From positions 62,001 to 126,000 of the forward strand of contig JANQNX010000009.1 in assembly GCA_028279365.1 (NCBI GenBank): 64,000 nt of DNA, read 5' to 3'. The notes beneath the pieces were generated by a model. That model was not told where the DNA came from, made no database searches, and saw only the letters and a list, made by a program, of their open reading frames with translations. The position numbers and the translations under genes are program-made. Shown piece after piece: positions 54,040 to 62,796 of this stretch. The first letter of the stretch is position 1. The number at the start of each line of letters is the position of its first letter. The DNA is from Gammaproteobacteria bacterium. Its GTDB lineage: Bacteria > Pseudomonadota > Gammaproteobacteria > Eutrophobiales > Eutrophobiaceae.

Positions 54040-55056
54040 GTGGCAGCGACTCAAGCCGTACAACCTGTTATTACCCCTTTTGACCGTATCGGACTCACCC
54101 TGAGTCTGGCAATTTGTATTCATGCGGCCATGATACTCGGCATTACTTTCATCGAGGAAGATCGACCCAGAACCCGGTTTGAATCAATGGAAATATTACT
54201 TGTACAACAATCCAGCCCAAAGCCGGAAGAAGCCGAATTATTGTCTCAAGCCAATCTGGAAGGTGGGGGTAATATCGATGAAAAAATCAGCCCGACGACA
54301 CCGATGCCAGCACCGTTCCCCGACCCACAGCCGCAAATTACCAACCCGCCGCCAGCCGCTGAACCGGAAGTCATACCCGAAGCGGCGACAGAAATAGTTG
54401 AGGTAGAAAAACCGGCACCGATAAAAAAAGAAGTGGTGGAAACCATCAGCGTTGTTGAAGAGATTGAACCAGAAGAAGCCCTGATAGAGAAAGTCGAAAA
54501 ACCCAGCACTGAAAAAAAGATTGTAGAAAAAAATGAAGCACCCAGTATCGAAGACAAACCCAAACCTGTTGACGATCCTGAACGCGTCAAAAAAGTCATT
54601 AAAAAACCACCATTACCTTCCGCGACAGAGCTGCTGACCAATAGCTTTAAGATCGCGTCACTCAGCGCTGAAATCCGCAGAAAGCTGGAAGCAAAATCAC
54701 AACGGCCCAGACGAAAATTCATTTCTGCCACGACCAAAGAATATAACTACGCAGCTTACATGGAAGCCTGGCGTTCAAAAGTGGAGCGCGTTGGTAATCT
54801 GAACTATCCGGAGCAGGCCCGCCAGCAAAACTTGTCCGGTAGTCTGGTTCTGGATGTCGCGTTAAATGCAGATGGAACAATTAATGAAATCACCATTCGT
54901 CGCTCTTCAGGTGAAAAAATACTGGATGATGCAGCTGTCCGTATCGTCGAGCTGGCTGCACCTTTCTCGGCCTTCCCGCAAAATATCAAAGATGAGACCG
55001 ATATCCTGCATATTATGCGCACCTGGCAATTCATTGATAAAAAAGGCTTTCGATGA
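54040..55056 (+). CDS. tonB: TonB-family energy transducer
   Basis: A 338-residue periplasm-spanning protein that transmits proton-motive force to TonB-dependent receptors. It starts with GTG. One N-terminal helix (LTLSLAICIHAAMILGITF) anchors it, followed by a long Pro/Glu/Lys-rich segment (residues about 75-195) that can span the periplasm, and a C-terminal TonB domain (NYPEQARQQNLSGSLVLDV, NEITIRRSSGEKILDDAAVR). No exbB or exbD is nearby, so the gshB-tonB arrangement is the Pseudomonas-type one. It could serve the receptor at 9182 or others. Confidence 0.92.
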   Translation: MAATQAVQPVITPFDRIGLTLSLAICIHAAMILGITFIEEDRPRTRFESMEILLVQQSSPKPEEAELLSQANLEGGGNIDEKISPTTPMPAPFPDPQPQITNPPPAAEPEVIPEAATEIVEVEKPAPIKKEVVETISVVEEIEPEEALIEKVEKPSTEKKIVEKNEAPSIEDKPKPVDDPERVKKVIKKPPLPSATELLTNSFKIASLSAEIRRKLEAKSQRPRRKFISATTKEYNYAAYMEAWRSKVERVGNLNYPEQARQQNLSGSLVLDVALNADGTINEITIRRSSGEKILDDAAVRIVELAAPFSAFPQNIKDETDILHIMRTWQFIDKKGFR

Positions 55057-55069
55057 GCCGCTTTTTTTA
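55041..55069 (+). terminator. Weak terminator-like hairpin over the tonB stop
   Basis: AAAAGGCT...AGCCGCTTTTTTT places a short GGCT/AGCC stem, extendable by A-T pairing, ahead of seven T residues. It overlaps the tonB stop codon, so partial termination before yqgE is possible. Confidence 0.4.
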
Positions 55070-55109
55070 CGCTTGAGATGTCTGTCAGCAAACTGGATAC
55101 TTGGCAATC

Positions 55110-55670
55110 ATGCAACAAACCAATTTAACCAATCACTTTTTAATTGCCATGCCGAGCTTACGCGATCCTAACTTTGAGCGCAGCGTGACCTATATTTGCG
55201 CGCATAACGAAGAAGGCGCCATGGGCATTGTGATTAACAAACCACTGGAAATAGACCTGGGGGAAATCTTCCAGCAAATGGAGATCGAGTCACCAGATGA
55301 AGAAACCAATGACCGCACGGTATTTCAGGGTGGTCCCGTCCATATTGATCGCGGTTTTATTTTGCACGAGGCGGATGACAGTTGGGATTCATCTATTGTG
55401 GTTTCAAATAGTGTTTCTGTCACGACCTCAAAAGACATCCTGGAGGCGATTGCCGCCGGTGATGGTCCGGATAAAAACCTGATTGCCTTAGGCTATGCCG
55501 GATGGGCTGGAGGCCAGCTCGAACAGGAGATGATAGACAACGCCTGGCTCAACGGCCCTGCTGATCGAGACATTATATTTAACACGCCGTATGAACAATG
55601 CTGGCAAAAGGCAGCGGATCATATGGGCGTCGATCTGGATAAACTGTCATCCGATATTGGTCACGCGTGA
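55110..55670 (+). CDS. yqgE: YqgE/AlgH (UPF0301) family protein
   Basis: A 186-residue UPF0301 protein. The start at ATG 55110 (MQQTNLTNHFLIAMPSLRDP) fits the family; a TTG three codons upstream is less likely. Characteristic segments are FERSVTYICAHNEEGAMGIVIN, YIFQGGPVHIDRGF-like VFQGGPVHIDRGFILHE and ALGYAGWAGGQLEQEM. AlgH affects alginate and other regulation in Pseudomonas but the mechanism is unclear. Its last codon overlaps the yqgF GTG start. Confidence 0.95.
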   Translation: MQQTNLTNHFLIAMPSLRDPNFERSVTYICAHNEEGAMGIVINKPLEIDLGEIFQQMEIESPDEETNDRTVFQGGPVHIDRGFILHEADDSWDSSIVVSNSVSVTTSKDILEAIAAGDGPDKNLIALGYAGWAGGQLEQEMIDNAWLNGPADRDIIFNTPYEQCWQKAADHMGVDLDKLSSDIGHA

Positions 55671-56083
55671 ATAATCAAACGCTGCTTTGTTTCGACTACG
55701 GAGAAAAGCGGATTGGCACTGCCGTTGGACAAACGGTGACGGCAACCGCTACACCGCTCGAAATTATCCGTGTCATAAATAATAAACCTGACTGGGATAG
55801 AATCAGTCAACTTATTAATGAGTGGCAACCGAATCGGCTAGTGGTCGGCTATCCTTTACAAATGGATGATGGTCGACAGCTGATGACCGATTTGGCAGAA
55901 CGTTTCAGCCGACAACTAGATGGACGTTATCATTTACCGGTCGATATCGTTGATGAACGGCTTTCTTCTTATGAAGCAAAATCAAGGCTTAAATCAGATG
56001 AAAACATTGACGCTGTAGCTGCACAGGCCATACTGGAAACCTGGTTTGAACAGCAGCAAGGCAATGCAGAGGAATTGGAATGA
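55667..56083 (+). CDS. yqgF: Holliday-junction resolvase-like YqgF/RuvX (pre-16S rRNA nuclease)
   Basis: A 138-residue RNase H-fold nuclease implicated in 16S rRNA 5'-end maturation. It starts with GTG overlapping the yqgE stop. Catalytic acidic residues lie in LLCFDYGEKRIGTAVG (Asp8), a middle VVGYPLQMDDG and the terminal DERLSSYEA and IDAVAAQAILETW segments. It overlaps pyrR by 4 bases in the usual yqgE-yqgF-pyrR run. Confidence 0.95.
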   Translation: MNNQTLLCFDYGEKRIGTAVGQTVTATATPLEIIRVINNKPDWDRISQLINEWQPNRLVVGYPLQMDDGRQLMTDLAERFSRQLDGRYHLPVDIVDERLSSYEAKSRLKSDENIDAVAAQAILETWFEQQQGNAEELE

Positions 56084-56589
56084 CAAACAGCAAATTAGAC
56101 TTCGGCGCAATCTTGAAGCAAATGGCAACGGAATTGACCGAACGCATTGCAGATTATGAAGCTGATGAAATATTAATGATCGGTATACGTACCGGCGGTT
56201 TATGGGTCGCATCCAAACTGCACAAGCTGATGAAACTCGACTCACCACTGGGTGAATTGAATATCTCGTTTTATCGTGATGATTTCAGTACGCTTGGTTT
56301 ACACCCTGAAGTGCAGCCCAGCCAACTACCGGTCGATATTACCGATAAACATATCTTATTAGTCGATGACGTACTTTATACCGGCAGAACTATTCGCGCG
56401 GCCATGAACGAAATCTTTGACTACGGTCGCCCTGCCAGCGTATCGCTCGCGGTGTTGATTGATCGTAATGAACGTGAATTACCAATTAGCGCGGACGTTA
56501 TTGGAAAAAGTATAACGCTGAAACCGGGAGAACATGCTAAACTCTCCGGCCCAGAGCCATTGGCACTGGACATAACAAAAACGGGATGA
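56080..56589 (+). CDS. pyrR: PyrR-type bifunctional pyr regulator/uracil phosphoribosyltransferase
   Basis: A 169-residue phosphoribosyltransferase. The PRPP motif is [25 protein letters not shown] ([17 protein letters not shown] near residues 88-104), and [14 protein letters not shown] and [11 protein letters not shown] are typical of PyrR. In Firmicutes PyrR binds RNA attenuators; in Pseudomonas-type operons it is thought to regulate pyrBC differently. No obvious pyr attenuator hairpin was seen here. It overlaps both neighbours by 4 bases. Confidence 0.95.
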   Translation: MTNSKLDFGAILKQMATELTERIADYEADEILMIGIRTGGLWVASKLHKLMKLDSPLGELNISFYRDDFSTLGLHPEVQPSQLPVDITDKHILLVDDVLYTGRTIRAAMNEIFDYGRPASVSLAVLIDRNERELPISADVIGKSITLKPGEHAKLSGPEPLALDITKTG

Positions 56590-57560
56590 CTGGAAAGACA
56601 CTGCAAACAGACTCAGAAGGCCGTCTGAAACACTTCTTAACGACTGAAGGCCTCAGTCAATCTCTTCTTAATTCTATTCTCGATCATGCTGAAAATTTTG
56701 CCGGCGTCGCAGACCGCCCGGTAAAGAAAGTCCCGCTATTACGTGGCAAGACTGTTGTTAACTTATTCTTTGAAGCCAGCACCCGAACCCGCACGACCTT
56801 TGAACTGGCGGCCAAACGTTTATCGGCCGACGTATTAAATTTAAACATTGCACATTCTGCTACCAGTAAAGGTGAAACGCTAAGCGACACCTTACGCACG
56901 CTCGAAGCCATGCATTGCGATATGTTTATCGTAAGGCATGCCAACAGCGGCGCCGCACATTACATCACCACCCAGGTCGCACCGCATATTAGTGTGATCA
57001 ATGCCGGCGATGGTCGTCATGCACATCCAACACAGGCGATGTTGGATATGTTTACCATCCGAAAATATAAAGGTGACTTCACACCGCTGAGGGTTGCCAT
57101 CGTCGGTGATATTCTGCATTCACGTGTAGCCCGTTCCGAAATTCACGCGTTAAATACCTTAGGAGTTTCGGAAGTACGCGTTGTGGGTCCTGACACATTA
57201 ATTCCAAAAGACGTCGAATCATTAGGCGTGCATGTTTATAACGACATGACCGAAGGCTTAACCGACGTCGATGTGGTGATGATGTTACGTCTGCAACGAG
57301 AGCGCATGACCGGCGCCTTATTACCCAGCGCCCATGAATTCTTTAATCGCTATGGCTTAACCGCCAAACGTCTCGCTGCGGCAAAGAAGGATGCGATCGT
57401 CATGCATCCCGGCCCCATCAATCGCGGCGTGGAAATTGAATCCAGTATTGCTGACTCAAAACGTTCGGTAATACTGCAACAGGTGAGTCACGGCATTGCC
57501 GTGCGCATGGCAGTGATGGCGATGACCATGCAACGTTTTAATGACGAGGGTGATAGTTAA
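56586..57560 (+). CDS. pyrB: Aspartate carbamoyltransferase catalytic subunit
   Basis: PyrB condenses carbamoyl phosphate and aspartate in the first committed pyrimidine step. The 324-residue chain has the carbamoyl-phosphate loop [19 protein letters not shown] (near residue 62), [11 protein letters not shown], the [17 protein letters not shown] segment and [11 protein letters not shown]. Its stop codon overlaps the following dihydroorotase-like gene by 1 base, consistent with the class A ATCase of Pseudomonas, where PyrB associates with an inactive PyrC'. No pyrI regulatory chain is present. Confidence 0.96.
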   Translation: MTGKTLQTDSEGRLKHFLTTEGLSQSLLNSILDHAENFAGVADRPVKKVPLLRGKTVVNLFFEASTRTRTTFELAAKRLSADVLNLNIAHSATSKGETLSDTLRTLEAMHCDMFIVRHANSGAAHYITTQVAPHISVINAGDGRHAHPTQAMLDMFTIRKYKGDFTPLRVAIVGDILHSRVARSEIHALNTLGVSEVRVVGPDTLIPKDVESLGVHVYNDMTEGLTDVDVVMMLRLQRERMTGALLPSAHEFFNRYGLTAKRLAAAKKDAIVMHPGPINRGVEIESSIADSKRSVILQQVSHGIAVRMAVMAMTMQRFNDEGDS

Positions 57561-58837
57561 TGGGGATCATCATCGAAAAGGGTAGAGTCATCGACCCGGC
57601 GAATCAATTAGACGAAACGACCAACCTGTTTATTGATAAAGGCAAGATCGTTGCAATCGGTCGTAAACCGAAAGGCTTTGACACCAAAAAAACGATTAAT
57701 GCGAAAGGCATGTTAGTGATCCCGGGTGTTGTCGATATGTGTGCCAGAACCCGTGAGCCGGGATTTGAATACAAAGCGACGATGGACTCCGAACTTGCGG
57801 CAGCCGCTCGTGGCGGCGTCACGACATTATGTTCACCACCTGATTCAGAACCGGTGGTCGATACACCAGCAGTGGTCAAACTCATTCAACAACGCGCCAG
57901 TGAAGTGAACAAGGCGACAGTTCATGTATTAGGTGCCATGACCAAAGGTTTACAAGGCGAGCAATTGGCAGAGATGCAGTCATTAAAAGACGCAGGCTGT
58001 ATTGCCGTTAGCAATGCCTTATTGTCCATCAGAAATTCCGAGGTCATGCTGCGCGCGTTTCAATATGCACATAGCTGCAACATGACGGTATTCATTCAAC
58101 CCAACGACCTTGATTTGCAAAATAACGGTGTCGCGAATGAAGGTGCGGTTAGTACCCGTTTGGGATTGCCACCGATACCGGAAACGGCAGAAACTGTTGC
58201 TGTATCCAGGGCCTTATTATTAATAGAACAGACTGGCGTCACGGCACATTTCTGTCGCTTATCCACAGCACGTTCAGTTGACATGATTCAGCAAGCCCAA
58301 AAACAAGGTTTATCAGTGACTGCTGATGTCGATATTTCGCATCTGCATCTTACCGACATGGATATCGCTGATTACAATGTGGATTGTCATCTGCAACCTC
58401 CATTACGCAATGCCTACGATAAAGATGCATTAATCATGGGGCTGAAAAGCGGCGTCATTACCGCAATTTGTTCCGATCACCAGCCACACGATCAAGATGC
58501 TAAGGCAGGGCCATTTAGTATGACCGAGCCCGGTGCGTCCACCATTGAAGTGTTATTACCCTTAGTCATGCATCTGGTAGAAAGAAAACAACTCTCTTTA
58601 ACAAAAGCCATCGCAGCATTAACGTCGCAGCCTGCAGAGATATTAGGTATTGAAGCAGGAACCTTCAGCGTCGGTGCGGATGCCGATATTTGTATTATTG
58701 ATGCCGATGCGTCGTGGGAAGTGGATCGCAATGACTTATCCAGCATGGGAAAGAACACGCCGTTCAACGGTTGGTCTTTATCTGCCAAAATCGTGCATAC
58801 CCTGTTTAAAGGCAAAACCAGTTATCAAGCAAAATGA
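57560..58837 (+). CDS. pyrC: Dihydroorotase-like PyrC' with lost metal ligands
   Basis: A 425-residue amidohydrolase-fold protein. In active dihydroorotases the first motif is PG-x-x-D-x-H-x-H-x-REPG; here it reads PGVVDMCARTREPG, with Cys and Arg at the two His positions. The usual HxST histidine is also missing (HFCRLSTARS), whereas SDHQPHD keeps the last motif. The protein is therefore most likely the non-catalytic PyrC' that holds PyrB in the class A ATCase complex, as in Pseudomonas. A catalytic PyrC must be elsewhere. It overlaps pyrB by 1 base and the next gene by 4. Confidence 0.9.
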   Translation: MGIIIEKGRVIDPANQLDETTNLFIDKGKIVAIGRKPKGFDTKKTINAKGMLVIPGVVDMCARTREPGFEYKATMDSELAAAARGGVTTLCSPPDSEPVVDTPAVVKLIQQRASEVNKATVHVLGAMTKGLQGEQLAEMQSLKDAGCIAVSNALLSIRNSEVMLRAFQYAHSCNMTVFIQPNDLDLQNNGVANEGAVSTRLGLPPIPETAETVAVSRALLLIEQTGVTAHFCRLSTARSVDMIQQAQKQGLSVTADVDISHLHLTDMDIADYNVDCHLQPPLRNAYDKDALIMGLKSGVITAICSDHQPHDQDAKAGPFSMTEPGASTIEVLLPLVMHLVERKQLSLTKAIAALTSQPAEILGIEAGTFSVGADADICIIDADASWEVDRNDLSSMGKNTPFNGWSLSAKIVHTLFKGKTSYQAK

Positions 58838-59721
58838 ATCATCCTGACACGCGCAACACACTCTTTGTCGAACAAGCGGAAGTGATATTTCACGATGCCT
58901 ATCCCGAACATCAATATCATATGCAATTACGCGCACCTGAGACCGCTACGCGCGCCAAGGCCGGCCAGTTTATTCATATGCAATGTCATCCGAGCTTATT
59001 AATGCGTCGACCGATGTCGTTAATGCGGGTGAATGCTAAAAATGAAACCATCGATATCTTGTACAAAGTGCATGGCCAAGGCACAGAGTTTTTATCGACC
59101 CGGAATAAAGGCGAGATTATCGATCTGATTGGCCCAATTGGCCAACCATTTAAACTCGAACATTATAAAAAACGTCCGTTACTGATTGGCGGTGGCGTCG
59201 GTATTCCCCCGATGGTGTTTCTCGCGGAGCACATGAAACAAAACCATAAAGACATAAAGCCGTTTGTGATTATGGGTTCGGAAATTCCGTTTCCATTTAA
59301 AACCCAACCGTCACATATCATGATGAAAGAATTGCCACCTGACGTGATTGCTTGCATGCCTTTACTAGAAGACTGGGGCATTGCTTCTCGACTCACGAGC
59401 TTGCAGGATTACGCTGGCTGTTTTCATGGTTATGTCACCGATCTCGCCAGACACTGGCTGGATAATTTGGACGAAGAAGAACGCGCCGAAGTCGAAATCT
59501 TTACCTGCGGCCCAACACCAATGCTAAAAGCTGTCAGCCAATTGGCCAGAGAATATGATTTAGCCTGTCAGGTCTCACTGGAAGAATACATGGCCTGTGC
59601 CGTGGGCGGTTGCGCTGGCTGTACAGTATTAATTGAAACCGATAACGGCCCGGCGATGAAACGCGTTTGTGTCGATGGCCCCGTGTTTGAATCATCTACT
59701 GTAAAATTATTTCAGGAGTGA
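58834..59721 (+). CDS. Dihydroorotate-dehydrogenase electron-transfer-subunit-like (PyrK-type)
   Basis: A 295-residue flavo-iron-sulfur protein. An FNR-like FAD domain (KAGQFIHMQCHPSLLMRRPMS) is followed by an NAD domain (LLIGGGVGIPPMVFLAE) and a C-terminal [2Fe-2S] site with cysteines in EEYMACAVGGCAGCTVLI and a last one in KRVCVDGPVFE. This is the design of PyrK, which links class 1B PyrD to NAD. No pyrD is adjacent, so the partner dehydrogenase, if any, lies elsewhere. The genomic position after pyrC' supports a role in pyrimidine synthesis. It overlaps its neighbours. Confidence 0.88.
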   Translation: MNHPDTRNTLFVEQAEVIFHDAYPEHQYHMQLRAPETATRAKAGQFIHMQCHPSLLMRRPMSLMRVNAKNETIDILYKVHGQGTEFLSTRNKGEIIDLIGPIGQPFKLEHYKKRPLLIGGGVGIPPMVFLAEHMKQNHKDIKPFVIMGSEIPFPFKTQPSHIMMKELPPDVIACMPLLEDWGIASRLTSLQDYAGCFHGYVTDLARHWLDNLDEEERAEVEIFTCGPTPMLKAVSQLAREYDLACQVSLEEYMACAVGGCAGCTVLIETDNGPAMKRVCVDGPVFESSTVKLFQE

Positions 59722-60383
59722 TGGCTGGTAATTCAAGTCCCGTAATCAGTTCGCAAACCGAGGTTTCTATACAGCTAGAAAGTGTTGTTAACAAACACCT
59801 CAAGACAGAATACAAAAAACCGTTTCATCAGTTTAGTCACGCTATCTTTGATCAACTGAACGATCATATCTCTAAAAGTAGCTTACCGATTATTCTCGAC
59901 TCAGGCTGTGGTACAGGTGACAGCAGTTTTCATTTATCCGCACTTCATCCTAACCATTTAATTATCGGCATCGATAAATCCAAGCATCGATTAAAAAAAC
60001 ATCTGAAAGAAAAAACGGTACTGAAAAAAGATAATGTCATGCTCATACAAGGTGATATCGTCGATCTGTGGCGCTTGATCAAACAAACCGAATGGAAAAT
60101 AGAGAAACATTATTTACTCTATCCCAATCCGTGGCCAAAACCGGAACAGTTAAAACGTCGCTGGCATGGTCACCCTATCTTTCCAACCTTGCTCAGTCTT
60201 TGTCACAACATTGAATTAAGAACAAACTGGAAGGTTTACGCAGAAGAGTTCAAGCAAGCCTGCGAAATAGCGACAAATAAAAAAAACTTAATGCAAAAAT
60301 TAGAACTGAATGACCATATCAGCCCTTTTGAAAAAAAATATCAAAATAGCGGGCATGAACTTTATCAAGTTTTGATTAGCTAA
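59721..60383 (+). CDS. TrmB-like tRNA (guanine-N7)-methyltransferase homologue
   Basis: A 220-residue SAM-dependent methyltransferase with TrmB features: the SAM loop LDSGCGTGDSSFHLSALHPNHLIIGIDKS and YLLYPNPWPKPEQLKRRWHGHP, the latter matching the FPDPWPK-x-x-x-KRR signature of tRNA m7G46 methyltransferases. The start is taken as ATG 59721 with AGGAG just before; a GTG one codon upstream overlaps the preceding stop. It is the last gene of the pyrimidine-operon strand. Its 3' end is duplicated in diverged form at 61698-61986, with foreign DNA between, and its stop codon lies in a GCTAAC motif used at both junctions. Confidence 0.85.
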   Translation: MAGNSSPVISSQTEVSIQLESVVNKHLKTEYKKPFHQFSHAIFDQLNDHISKSSLPIILDSGCGTGDSSFHLSALHPNHLIIGIDKSKHRLKKHLKEKTVLKKDNVMLIQGDIVDLWRLIKQTEWKIEKHYLLYPNPWPKPEQLKRRWHGHPIFPTLLSLCHNIELRTNWKVYAEEFKQACEIATNKKNLMQKLELNDHISPFEKKYQNSGHELYQVLIS

Positions 60384-60517
60384 CTTTGATCTAAAAGGTG
60401 CAGACATGCGGCACAACGCAAAAAGCGATATGAATTTGTATACCAGTGTTTTTTCTATATCGCCTTGCATTAACTACAGGTAATAGAATTCAAGAAGATT
60501 TTCCGAGGCTTTGTTAG
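60379..60517 (-). other. Candidate long attC-like site after the methyltransferase gene
   Basis: On the minus strand the methyltransferase stop is part of CTAACAAAGCC, and 130 bases later the sequence ends AAAGTTAGCT at the trmB-like stop codon. Between them lies an imperfect palindrome whose inner stem is GCGATAT/ATATCGC (60425-60431 with 60457-60463), extended by GCAA and GAA on either side. Size and layout recall long attC sites, but the arms are weakly conserved, so the call is tentative. Confidence 0.35.
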
Positions 60518-61335
60518 TTTTTATTCTTTTTAGATAGCAATATAAGCCTATACTCATTGTTGGCCGCAAACGTCTTATAACGGTTATTCTTTTTATTCGC
60601 AAAACGCGTTATTTTGCTTATGAAAAAACCGAACAATAAGTTATACACAGGATGTTCTTTTTTAAACCGTGAAGCTGCTGTAACAAGAAATGGTTTGAAG
60701 TAATCATTAGATATCTTATCTATAACTAAAAATGTGGGAAGAATATGATTCGTAACATCCTCATCGTATAAGATTTCATACGAATCACTAAAAGATTCGT
60801 TAAGTAATTTTAAAAATTGGCTATAGCTAATGCGCTGATAGTTTTCACTGTCTCTTTTTCTAAAATAATCAAAAATTAAAATATATTTTTTAGAACACTC
60901 GATTCCCTTTTCTAAAACTATATCAGCATGAAGGTAGTGGAAGCTTTCAGCAAAGATTAAGGCATCGTAAGTTTTATTCGCTCTAAATTCTTCAAATTCA
61001 CACTCGAAGATTGTCGATTCTTCGGGTAGTTTTTTAGCAGCAATCTTATTGAGACTGGTAGAAGGACATACACAATCAACAGAATATCCTTTATCAATAA
61101 GCGAGGCTGCATTACTCCCTGTACCACTACCAACATCCAAAATAGTCGCTACGTCATCCGGTATAGTTTCAACAAGCTTGTTGAAATAGTTGATTTGTGC
61201 TTCACCGAGCTTTTCAATAGAAGCTACAGAAGGGGTTCCTTCATCTTTCCAATAACCATAGTGTAAATGGCCATGCCCATATACAGACTGTGCAAAAAGC
61301 GCCTCAACATCAAGACGGAAATCCTTTAACTTCAT
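60514..61335 (-). CDS. SAM-dependent methyltransferase, accessory
   Basis: A 273-residue predicted class I methyltransferase. The SAM motif is ILDVGSGTGSNAASLIDKGY near residue 55, followed by CVCPSTSLNKIAAKKLPEES; an N-terminal HLHYGYWKDEGTPS recalls small-molecule methyltransferases. The start at ATG 61335 is preferred; a frame opening at 61431 adds 32 residues with no recognisable sequence. The gene is visibly more A+T-rich than its surroundings, is opposite in strand to the operon beside it, and sits between two trmB-like 3' ends, so it was very probably acquired. Substrate unknown. Confidence 0.75.
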   Translation of the reverse strand: MKLKDFRLDVEALFAQSVYGHGHLHYGYWKDEGTPSVASIEKLGEAQINYFNKLVETIPDDVATILDVGSGTGSNAASLIDKGYSVDCVCPSTSLNKIAAKKLPEESTIFECEFEEFRANKTYDALIFAESFHYLHADIVLEKGIECSKKYILIFDYFRKRDSENYQRISYSQFLKLLNESFSDSYEILYDEDVTNHILPTFLVIDKISNDYFKPFLVTAASRFKKEHPVYNLLFGFFISKITRFANKKNNRYKTFAANNEYRLILLSKKNKN

Positions 61336-61431
61336 TACTAACTCACTAATACTGCGTGTACAAATAATTAACACCTGGCTGAGCCAAATGTTGTTTATGA
61401 TGGTGCCATACGTTGAGACTAAAACCAACAT

Positions 61432-61697
61432 GCTTGCAGAAAGGTGATTAAATTAAACTGGTTGATATAGCTTGGTGCTTTTTGTCGTTAAGCAGTTGAA
61501 TTTACCGGCACGCTTATCATACGCATCTATGTTGAAAGGATCGTTATACGGAATTATATACATAACAAATATGCCATATAAGTTTATTTGATGAGCCGTC
61601 GCACTAAATCGCTGGTTTATTCACATAGTATCCAACATAACGTTACTCTCTCCAGTGCATTGTTACAGTTTTCTAAAACCCGGATAAAATAAGCCGC
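61432..61697. other. Gene-free A+T-rich stretch between methyltransferase and trmB-like fragment
   Basis: No gene or strong repeat was found in these bases. They should hold the promoter of the methyltransferase gene (leftward). A GTCGTTAAGC core-like motif at about 61483-61492 could be a remnant of a cassette junction, but this is not well supported. Confidence 0.4.
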
Positions 61698-61986
61698 ATG
61701 GAAAATAGAGAGACACTACTTGTTTTATTCCCGTTCTTGGCCCAAACCAGAACAGCTAAAACGCCGCTGGCATAGCCACCCAATCTTTCCAACACTGTTA
61801 AGCCTTTGTTATAACATCGAATTAAGAACAAACTGGAAAGTCTATGCAGAAGAATTCAAGCAAGCCTATGAAATAGCAACACATAGAAAAGTACTAATAC
61901 AAGAAATTGAAGAGACAGATTTTATCAGCCCATTTGAAAAGAAATATCAAACCAGTCAGCATAACCTTTATAAGATATTGACATAG
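61698..61986 (+). pseudogene. Duplicated, diverged 3' fragment of the trmB-like gene
   Basis: This segment matches the last 90 or so codons of the trmB-like gene at 59721-60383. Similarity begins abruptly at ATGGAAAATAGAGA and runs to the stop codon, with about three quarters of the residues identical (SWPKPEQLKRRWHSHP, IELRTNWKVYAEEFKQA, ISPFEKKYQ). The SAM-binding half is missing and the NPWPKP motif has become RSWPKP, so it cannot be a working enzyme. The stop codon is followed at once by the attC site. Confidence 0.9.
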
Positions 61987-62045
61987 CTAACGTTTTAACT
62001 AAGCTGCACCGCTTTTTAGCGTCGGCTTGAGTGCCTTGTTGAGCG
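61986..62045 (-). other. Integron attC recombination site
   Basis: On the minus strand this 60-base sequence runs from GCTCAAC (RYYYAAC core) through AAGGCACTCAAGCCGACGC, a TAAAAA loop, GCGGTGCAGCTTAG to ACGTTAGC. The inner part TCAAGCCGACGC and the right part GCTTA-TT-CGTTAG match the classic aadA1-type attC (59-base element) closely from memory, in the same order and spacing. It begins 3 bases after the stop codon of the minus-strand gene ending at 62048, the standard gene-attC arrangement. The other end coincides with the trmB-like fragment's stop codon. Confidence 0.8.
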
Positions 62046-62047
62046 CT

Positions 62048-62791
62048 TTAAAATAAAACAATATTTGTAACATCCTCTATAAAGCTTGATACTTTTTTAT
62101 TACCTGGAGTGTACTTTCCTGGATGCCCACAACGATTACGTAGATTCAAAGCTTCCTCTAAAATGTCTTTCTCATTTTTGTCAAAAATACCAAGCTCTTG
62201 TGCAGCCAATATTTGTATTTTTTCCTTTAAATAAGCAAAATGATCTAGTTTTGTTACGTTTCTTGCGTTCCTGTCATGTTTTTGAATAGCAGCATTAAGA
62301 CTTTTATTATTTTCCATTAACAGTTTCTTCTGAATATTACGCACGACCCCGGCCCATAGAAAAACAACGCATGCCCTCCGAGCCCCTACTTGGAGGCATT
62401 TAATTGATTCTTCGACATAGTCTTTAATTTCTTTATCAGTGATACTGGCTGTGAGTGACAGCAATGTGGAGACATCTTGTTCTATTTCCGGCTCATGCTC
62501 AGGCAAACCAAGAAGCGTTCTTACATATGTTTCACCACTGGGTGTTAGCGCCCATAATCTTCTACTACCTTCAGTGCCGGGACTATCAACATAATGACCA
62601 CATCTCGATAAAACATCAGCCACATTCACCTTTGCCCACTGAGGTGCTCTTGCTTGTTTTAGTGCACCTCTAATACTCTCGACAGTTAATGAGCTAGAAC
62701 TTTCATACCGATGTTTATAATAAAGCGCAGCAAGTACTCTATCCTTATGAGTATTTTTCTTAAGTGGTGCAATAAACTCTACCAGAGTCAA
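62048..62791 (-). CDS. wHTH-HEPN-like cassette protein
   Basis: A 247-residue protein of unknown function, second gene of an integron cassette. Residues about 15-95 look like a winged helix (RVLAALYYKHRYESSSSLTV to RRLWALTPSGETYVRTLL). The C-terminal 130 residues are all-helical with ARRACVVFLWAGVVRNIQ and end in LNLRNRCGHPGKYTPG; R-x4-H (RNRCGH) is the catalytic motif of HEPN ribonucleases and also appears in DUF4145-type proteins. The N-terminal domain resembles that of the upstream gene product (shared GETY motif). A defence or toxin role is inference. Confidence 0.7.
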   Translation of the reverse strand: MTLVEFIAPLKKNTHKDRVLAALYYKHRYESSSSLTVESIRGALKQARAPQWAKVNVADVLSRCGHYVDSPGTEGSRRLWALTPSGETYVRTLLGLPEHEPEIEQDVSTLLSLTASITDKEIKDYVEESIKCLQVGARRACVVFLWAGVVRNIQKKLLMENNKSLNAAIQKHDRNARNVTKLDHFAYLKEKIQILAAQELGIFDKNEKDILEEALNLRNRCGHPGKYTPGNKKVSSFIEDVTNIVLF

Positions 62792-62796
62792 TCAAC

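Noticed and set aside
61335..61431. Longer start for the methyltransferase
   Set aside because: The added 32 residues are hydrophobic and unrelated to methyltransferases; ATG 61335 leads directly into the conserved N-terminus.
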